Source: Diphasiastrum complanatum
Lineage: Eukaryota > Streptophyta > Lycopodiopsida > Lycopodiales > Lycopodiaceae
Direction of reading: 5' to 3'
Length of the DNA: 64,000 bases
Assembly: GCA_029204225.1 (NCBI GenBank)
Contig: CM055106.1
Coordinates: forward strand, 45,481,180-45,545,179
The notes under the pieces: model-generated
The model's input: the letters and a program-made list of their open reading frames with translations, nothing else
Told to the model about the DNA's origin: nothing
Databases searched by the model: none
Made by a program: the position numbers and the translations under genes
Shown here: positions 51,230-58,641 of the stretch, piece after piece
Position numbering within the stretch: position 1 is the first letter of the stretch
Layout: each line of letters starts with the position of its first letter

Positions 51230-54200
51230 TTAATGTCTACCCTAAGGTATATAGGACTAAGAAAAGGTGCATGTCAAGTGTGCACATATAGGAGCTTAAA
51301 GCTCGACTAGATAAAAGAAACAATAGCTGCTTGCACAGTCAAAGCCCATTACCCTGGTATAATAAGTGTCCCTCAGCTTGGAGAAAGTGGTGAATATATA
51401 GTATTTTGTGAAACTATAGCTGAATGTGCCGCGGACCTTTGTCTCCGAGTGGACTGCCGGTGTCTCCTCATCTGCCGTGGAGCTATAGACTGGTTTATGA
51501 ACTGGCTGTCGCTCAGGGCATCAACACTGTCTCTGCCATCTGTGTCTAGAGGCACCTAGAATCTCAGCCTCTCCATCAAAGTCAGTCAAGGCTACATCAT
51601 GTCTCTGTCTCCGGGAGGATAGGCATTCCCTAATGCTCAACTGTGTCAGGGGGGGTACAATCATGTCCAGTCTCATCATCCGCAAGTTTGACATCTCCCG
51701 AATCATCAATGGAACACATCCGGGGTCCTCATATGATATTAAGGTAGAAAGTGTGACTGGCTGCTCTGTGAACAAGCAGTAAGATCTCCCTTGTATCTCA
51801 TAATAAGCTGGACATCCAAGGAGAAAATGTGACTCATCCTCTACCTCATGTGTGTCACACATACCACAGAACCGGACCTCCTGCGGAGTGCCACTATATC
51901 TGCCAGTCTCAATGGCTCGCTAATGTGACAAAACCCAAAACCGACCCGTCACTATCCGCAATTTGTGTGAGATACTCTCCAATAGGTATCCAGGTACTAT
52001 AGGACATCCAACTAGATCTAGAGATAGAAAATGTGTGCAATAAAACTCACTCCTGGTCCCCAGTGGACCTTGCCAAGTGCTCTGGAGATATGCTTTGTAT
52101 AGGTGCCCCCAGATCTACTGATGAGTACTAGTAGGTAGGTTGGTAATATGAATAACCACTGTAGAGAGGAGACCTTGTGAATACCATGAGAAGTGTTCGT
52201 TTGAATGTAAGATGATGACAAAGCTGCTACCACAGTGTGTGTCGCCGACCTATAAGTCCCCCGCTCGCTGTAAGAATGTGACAATGTGAAACAAGGCCTC
52301 AATCTGAATGGGGGGACAACAAACTCCGCCATTATAATCTGATGTGGTACAAAAGGCTTAACTCGTATCATCTGAGAGAGCATATGACTCTGGAGTCGTG
52401 AAATGTGTGCCCAAGTAGTGACTGTCAGGCCAGTGCTCCATGCTTCCGTTGCATACATGGTTGCGAGGACAACCATAGTGGAGACGACACTTACTGGTCG
52501 CATCGTGGGTGTGTGAATTGAAAGACAGTCTCTCTAGATCTACCATAGGCATAGCCCTTTCGTAACCGGGAAACAGTTGCTTGTTGTCTCATCCTGAAAG
52601 TAGGACTAGAGAATACAACCCCCAAATATGTATAGGAGTCAACCACCTCAAGTGGGTGACCATCCTTGTAATGACCACTCGGGAAAACTTCTAAGATGAG
52701 GATAGGAAAACACAATAGGAGACACATAGGAGCAAAACCTCCCAACCGAACCTAGATCAATCTTGGATCTAGCCCCCAAGCCATGCCATGTGAAAGCTAG
52801 AGGAGAAGAGAGCAACTGGTAACCTAAACCCAAGTTGTCGACGAGAGAATCCTACCTCAATATATAGAGAGTAGATTCCTGTGCATGAACCCATGCAATT
52901 CCCATGCAGGTCAACTATAAATAGGTCACATCTCTTCATGCAGTCCTCCTGCCTTTATCCGTCACACATACATGCACTACTCCATATGTCTCAAGTAGAG
53001 TGTCTGGGTCCTCTCAAGGTTATTAGTCACAAACATGCCTCGACATGAAATTAAACCTCGGCGTGGCTAACAAACTCGAATACCGAAGGGCCGGTCTACC
53101 ATATTAGGACTATTCCATGTCCGTAGCTGAATATGGCCGTAACATTCTTCCTCCCTTAAACGGGTTTTGTCCTCAGAACGGGAAAAAGAAGACATGAAAT
53201 TATTCCTTAAGCTCTCAACTTTTACCCAGGAATTATTATCCTCAGTCTGATCTTTCCATCTGAATAAGTACTCAGAGATGAAATAATTCTTCAATTGCTT
53301 GCCTCTATACAGGAGTAATAATTCAAAATTCAAAGATACACTAAGCTATAAATCTTCCAAACGGATCGATCTTTTCCAAATAAAAGTTCATCACCTTCAT
53401 GTAATCCCAATTACATGAACCACTGGGTCTGAGATCAAGTCCAAAAGCTAAAGAAAATTCATTTTTTCTGATAGTCCAAATTCTATCCACAATTTCTTGT
53501 AGATAATGTGTTTCTTGGTACAAGTATTTTTAGAATTTTCAAATATTCTAAAATACAACAATTCAATCCATCAAAATCTCTAGAAGATCCATCAACTTTG
53601 AGACAATTATGACTCAATCCATAGTATTGTAGTTACTCTAATGAGTTAACAGCCCCATTTCTAGCATCACATGCAAGAAATTAGTAATCCATCTGAATCT
53701 CAATAGATTTAACTGTCTCCTATAAATCTGGAGATTTAGATTGACCTTCGTACACAAGCACTTATAGACTAAAATCTGTAGCAGAATACCATCAACCAAG
53801 GTAAGCAAAATCTCCTCATAAGCAGAAACAAACTTAACGAGAAATGCCTGTGAAATCCATAGGACTCAATAAAATACTGGAGTAAAGAGATTTACACTTC
53901 CAAAGTGCTAATCTGAAATTTCAACTCAATTAGAACTGGGAATTACTCAGCATACCTAAGAGTCAACACATTTCCTGATTATCCTTTGATTAAGTATCCA
54001 TTTATGATCCATCAATCACAAATAATTAGATTCTTATGATTTGTCAACTGTGAGATCCATAGGACTCAATAACATACTGGAGTAAAGAGATTTACATTTC
54101 CAAAGTGCTAATCTGAAATTTCAACTCAATTAGAACTGGGAATTACTCAGCATACCTAAGAATCAACACATTTCCTAGTTATCCTTTGATTAAGAATCCA

Positions 54201-57200
54201 TTTATGATCCATCAATCACAAATAATTAGATTCTTATGATTCGTCAATTATAATTCTCTGGAATCTCAAAACATACTTATTTGCTTTTTAATACACAATT
54301 TAGGAAATATATGAGAATCATTCCAAAATCTTTTTCACTAGAAAAATACTGAATTTGAAGAATATTCCTCAAATTGGATTCTTTAACGAAAATGTGAGTT
54401 ATCAATTCCAAACCATTAGGTAGTCAAAGACAAATCATACCAAAATGATATCAATAACCATCTTCATCCACCAAGAACTTTAGATTACAGTCTAGAACTA
54501 AATCTAGATATCCAAAGTTCTGCTGAATTTCCAGAAAATTCAGTTGTCATTCTTGGAATCATTATGATTCGTTATCCGATTGAGCGCTCTGGGGATACAA
54601 TCACTAATGAATTGAATTTATTTCTCAACTGAGAAATACTCATCCACGAAATTCGTATATTGGTCAAACGGGCAAGAGTGATCCATAGTCCTATTGGAAT
54701 AGGTGCAAGAAAGTTTACAAAAGGGAGACTTCATAATTTGAAAGCAGTTTTGGCAGATTTGAGCTCAATGGTACAACTGGGGACCAAAGGTACTTGACAA
54801 CTTTTAGCTTGGCAGTGGGAATAGGAATATCAGAAGAAACACAATAACGTCCTCTTTTTCAAAACCTTTCTGCATCTTCAAGACTATCAGCATAGCTAGA
54901 GAGGTTGATAAAAATATTTTCCACAGTATTCAAAGGGTCCTTCTTTTGAATAAATTCCATATATATCTTAATCCAATCCAAGGTACTCATAAGATCAACA
55001 AGACAAAAAATTCTGTTCTCAGGACCACTAGCATCACATGTAGCTTTATCAGTAGAAATGAATAAGATTATGGACATTGTCATCTTTCTTCATATAGCAA
55101 ATGATAGTTTGTATAAAAGGGTTAGGAGGAGGAAGGGGTTCCCCATAACCAAGGTTGACTGCGTCAAGAACCATCCTGAGGACTAAAACATCAAAACAGA
55201 CCTAAGTTAGCCATAAAATCGGAATAAAGGTAAAGATTTGCTACGACCCCGACCAAAAGGTAGTCGATTTTACATCTAAAAAGATGTAGAGAGAAGTAAA
55301 ACATTTTACAGAGTCCCTCTTGACAAGTCAAGACCAAATCCTTTGAACCCTTTTATTTTATAGTATAACAAGTTATAACAAGTTGTATGAAGTCTTACAG
55401 AGGGTACCATAAAGCGAAGCAAGTTATAGGATACTGTTATGTACCCATAAGGGTACGCAATAGGAAACCTGAGGTGACGGTCTCAATAATGGGACAGAAT
55501 GCTGATCTGGAGCTATAGGTCTTTTGGGTGCCACATGTCAATGTCTCATTGGCGCGCGGTAACTCATTGTTGTGGACTCGCATCAGTGTGCACAGCTGCC
55601 GCGTGTCGTTGGTCATGCGTGACTCCTGTGGAGGGGGATGACCCACCTGGACTATGTATATAGAGGTGGCCCTCCATGAGCTTGGCATTCATTCTCTCCT
55701 AGAGAATGAAGAGCTCTTCCACTGATGGTCAGGTCAGGACGAGTATCTAGGCCTCAGGATGTAGGTAGGCGAGGTTCGAGGGTAAGGCATGGTGGTATGG
55801 GACACCATGGCTTACATGAGATCCGAGCTTGCTTGATGGTGGTCTGTAGCTCCAGTGCACGAGGGTGAGGTGGTAGTACCTTTATGGTTGGGTGGTAACG
55901 TAGCGTTCGTCACCTGTTTGTGCTTTAGCAATGACCGGCACGACGATGGGGAATCTAATAGATACTCAGATGTTACCTGCCACAATCCCACAACACAAAA
56001 CTGCACGAGTTAGTATAGTGGGGAAGACATGTGTCATAGCTGAGCATTAGTTGTTATCCATGTCCAAAACCATTCACTACTTAACAACATAAATCCAATT
56101 GATTCGTCCAATCTTTCCAACCAAAATCTTTTTACTAGCAATACGTTCTGCCCTAAGTATAAAACCGTATCGGGGCAGAAGCCATACTAATCAATGGCAC
56201 AAGAACCGTATGAATTTCCAAGAATGACTTAACATATGTATGAAGCTATCATTGTTGATCTTTTTGCTCACACTTCCCTTTTGCAAGATGAGGCTCAAGC
56301 ACTTATGGCAACTATCTGCTCATAGGTGTCCATGGAACTTCAGCCTGCAAGGCTACCTACATAAACTTTATCGCATTAAAGTTTTCTCCTTGTATATGTT
56401 GTGTTCAGATTGAGGGTAATATTTTTCTCATCAAGTGATACTTATGGACTCATAATACATTTAGGACTTTATACAATGCTTTTAAGGCTTTATTGACATT
56501 GTAAGTCTTGGAGCCAACTATTTGATTCATAGGAAAATATTATATATATATTGAAAGAGTATTTGGTGCTTTTTGAGGTGTGCAAAATTTTGGAGGAAAA
56601 CTCATCTTTTGAATCATGGATTTAGCCCTAAATAAGAAGCAAAGCCATTCATTGACTCACTCATTATTTTATGATTCTTGAGTTCCTAGTTGGAGACTCT
56701 TACTCTTCCTTTTAGTATTCTTAGTTGGAGGATGCTCTTTCCTTCATCTTTTATGGTCTATTGTTCTTATGTGATGCTATATCCATGAGGGAGATCATAA
56801 CTCACGTTTGTTATTGAAAGCTCAAGGATCGTCTAAAGTTCTCCATGTAAAGTAGTTGTCTAGGAATAATTCTAGGGTTGGATTCTATTGGAGCTAGTTA
56901 AGAGACTATAGATTACTATAACAATAAGGTGATCAATTGCTGAAAAGAGACAAGAATATCTCGATTTCTTTGTAGAAGTGCTGTAAATCATCAGAAAGCT
57001 TAATTATATGGATCTTGACATGTGTAAGACCTCAAAAGGGCTTAAAAGTGGATCTTAAAGGTAGTGGGAAAGCACAAAGTGCACTTTGAATTTAAATAGA
57101 AAGCATCATGAAAATGATGGAGTATATCATTTGCTTTGATACCAAATCATGAGCTACATTTTTAAAGTTTTGGTAAATCAAGCCTAAAATTGCTTTGTTA

Positions 57201-58570
57201 TCCCCTCATAGTACATAATATTTATATCTAGTTTGATCTTGAGTAGAAAGTGTCAAAGTATTTTAAAGATGAATAGCCTTTGTTTGACCTAAATCCTTGT
57301 TTTTTGGTAATCATAACACCTTGATTCAGGAGTTGTATATCGCATTAGTATCATTCATAGTGTCTATTAACAAAACCTAACCCGATTTTGAACGAGAACT
57401 GTTGACGGATCAAGTAGCCTTGTTTGACCAGAATTTTACCTGTCAAATAACCTTAGTGTTGGCTTCTCATTCAATTAAAAAGTCACTGATCATTTGTATT
57501 TTAGGTACAATTTTCTCTTTTGAGCATGGGAACGAACCAAATGACTATCAAAAGCATTTGTGACAATCTAGGAATCACACTTATTGCCTATAGTCCCCTT
57601 GGACTTGGCATGCTTACAGGAAAATACTCATACTCAACTCTTCCCAATGGGCCTCGGTTAGTAGCTTTTCTGACATTTGCAAAAGTTTTAAGCTTTCAAA
57701 ATTTAGATCCTTTCTATTGGTGTCAATTGCAATGAAAGTGTAATTTGACATACAAAATTGTGCAGTAGTTTGCTTTTTAAACAGATCATGCCTGGAATAG
57801 AGCCATTGCTTCAGTCATTAGGGCTTACATCAAGGAGAAGAAGAAAAACTATGTCACAGGTATTTTCTCCTTTTTTTGTCATTTTTTTATATTTGTGTAG
57901 TCGTTTACTTCCCTAAACATATGCATGGGTGCATTTACGTGCTTGTGTCTATGCTTATATACATGTATGTGTGCGCTTATATACATGTATGTGTGCAAGT
58001 CAGATGTATGGATATGTGCTTATTAGGAAAAGTAGCACAGTAGGATGAGTGCAACCATAAAACTTGAATCTAATATGTAGACAACTTCATGAAGAACTTA
58101 CATGTATGCTACCAAAATGAGACACCAAAGGTTGTATAACAATGGAACGTTTACTAGGGATGAATTATTTGTTCAAATGGTAAGACACATAATGATATTC
58201 TCATAACCTCCAAAGGTTGACCAAGGATGTTGCACTTGAATCTAAGACTATGCAATCTTGTAGCCCAACATATATAGATGTTGATAGCAACAATGCTTAC
58301 ATATGTGTAGACTCTATATTCCTAGCATGCTTTTCTCCCTGACCTGTTTAATCTCCTTGCAAAACTATTGAACAATCCTACAATGATTTATTAGCAATCC
58401 TTTGTATTAGAACCTTGTTTTGGTCACACATCGTTTTCCCATCTTGTACTAGATGCTCATTAGGCTGAAACTATCATAGACTAAAGCAATGTGGTTTTTG
58501 TATTTTAATCTCCAAGAAATCTAGGACACTAAGGCCGAACATTTTACGACATCATATTACAAATAAAAAT

Positions 58571-58641
<71 letters not shown>

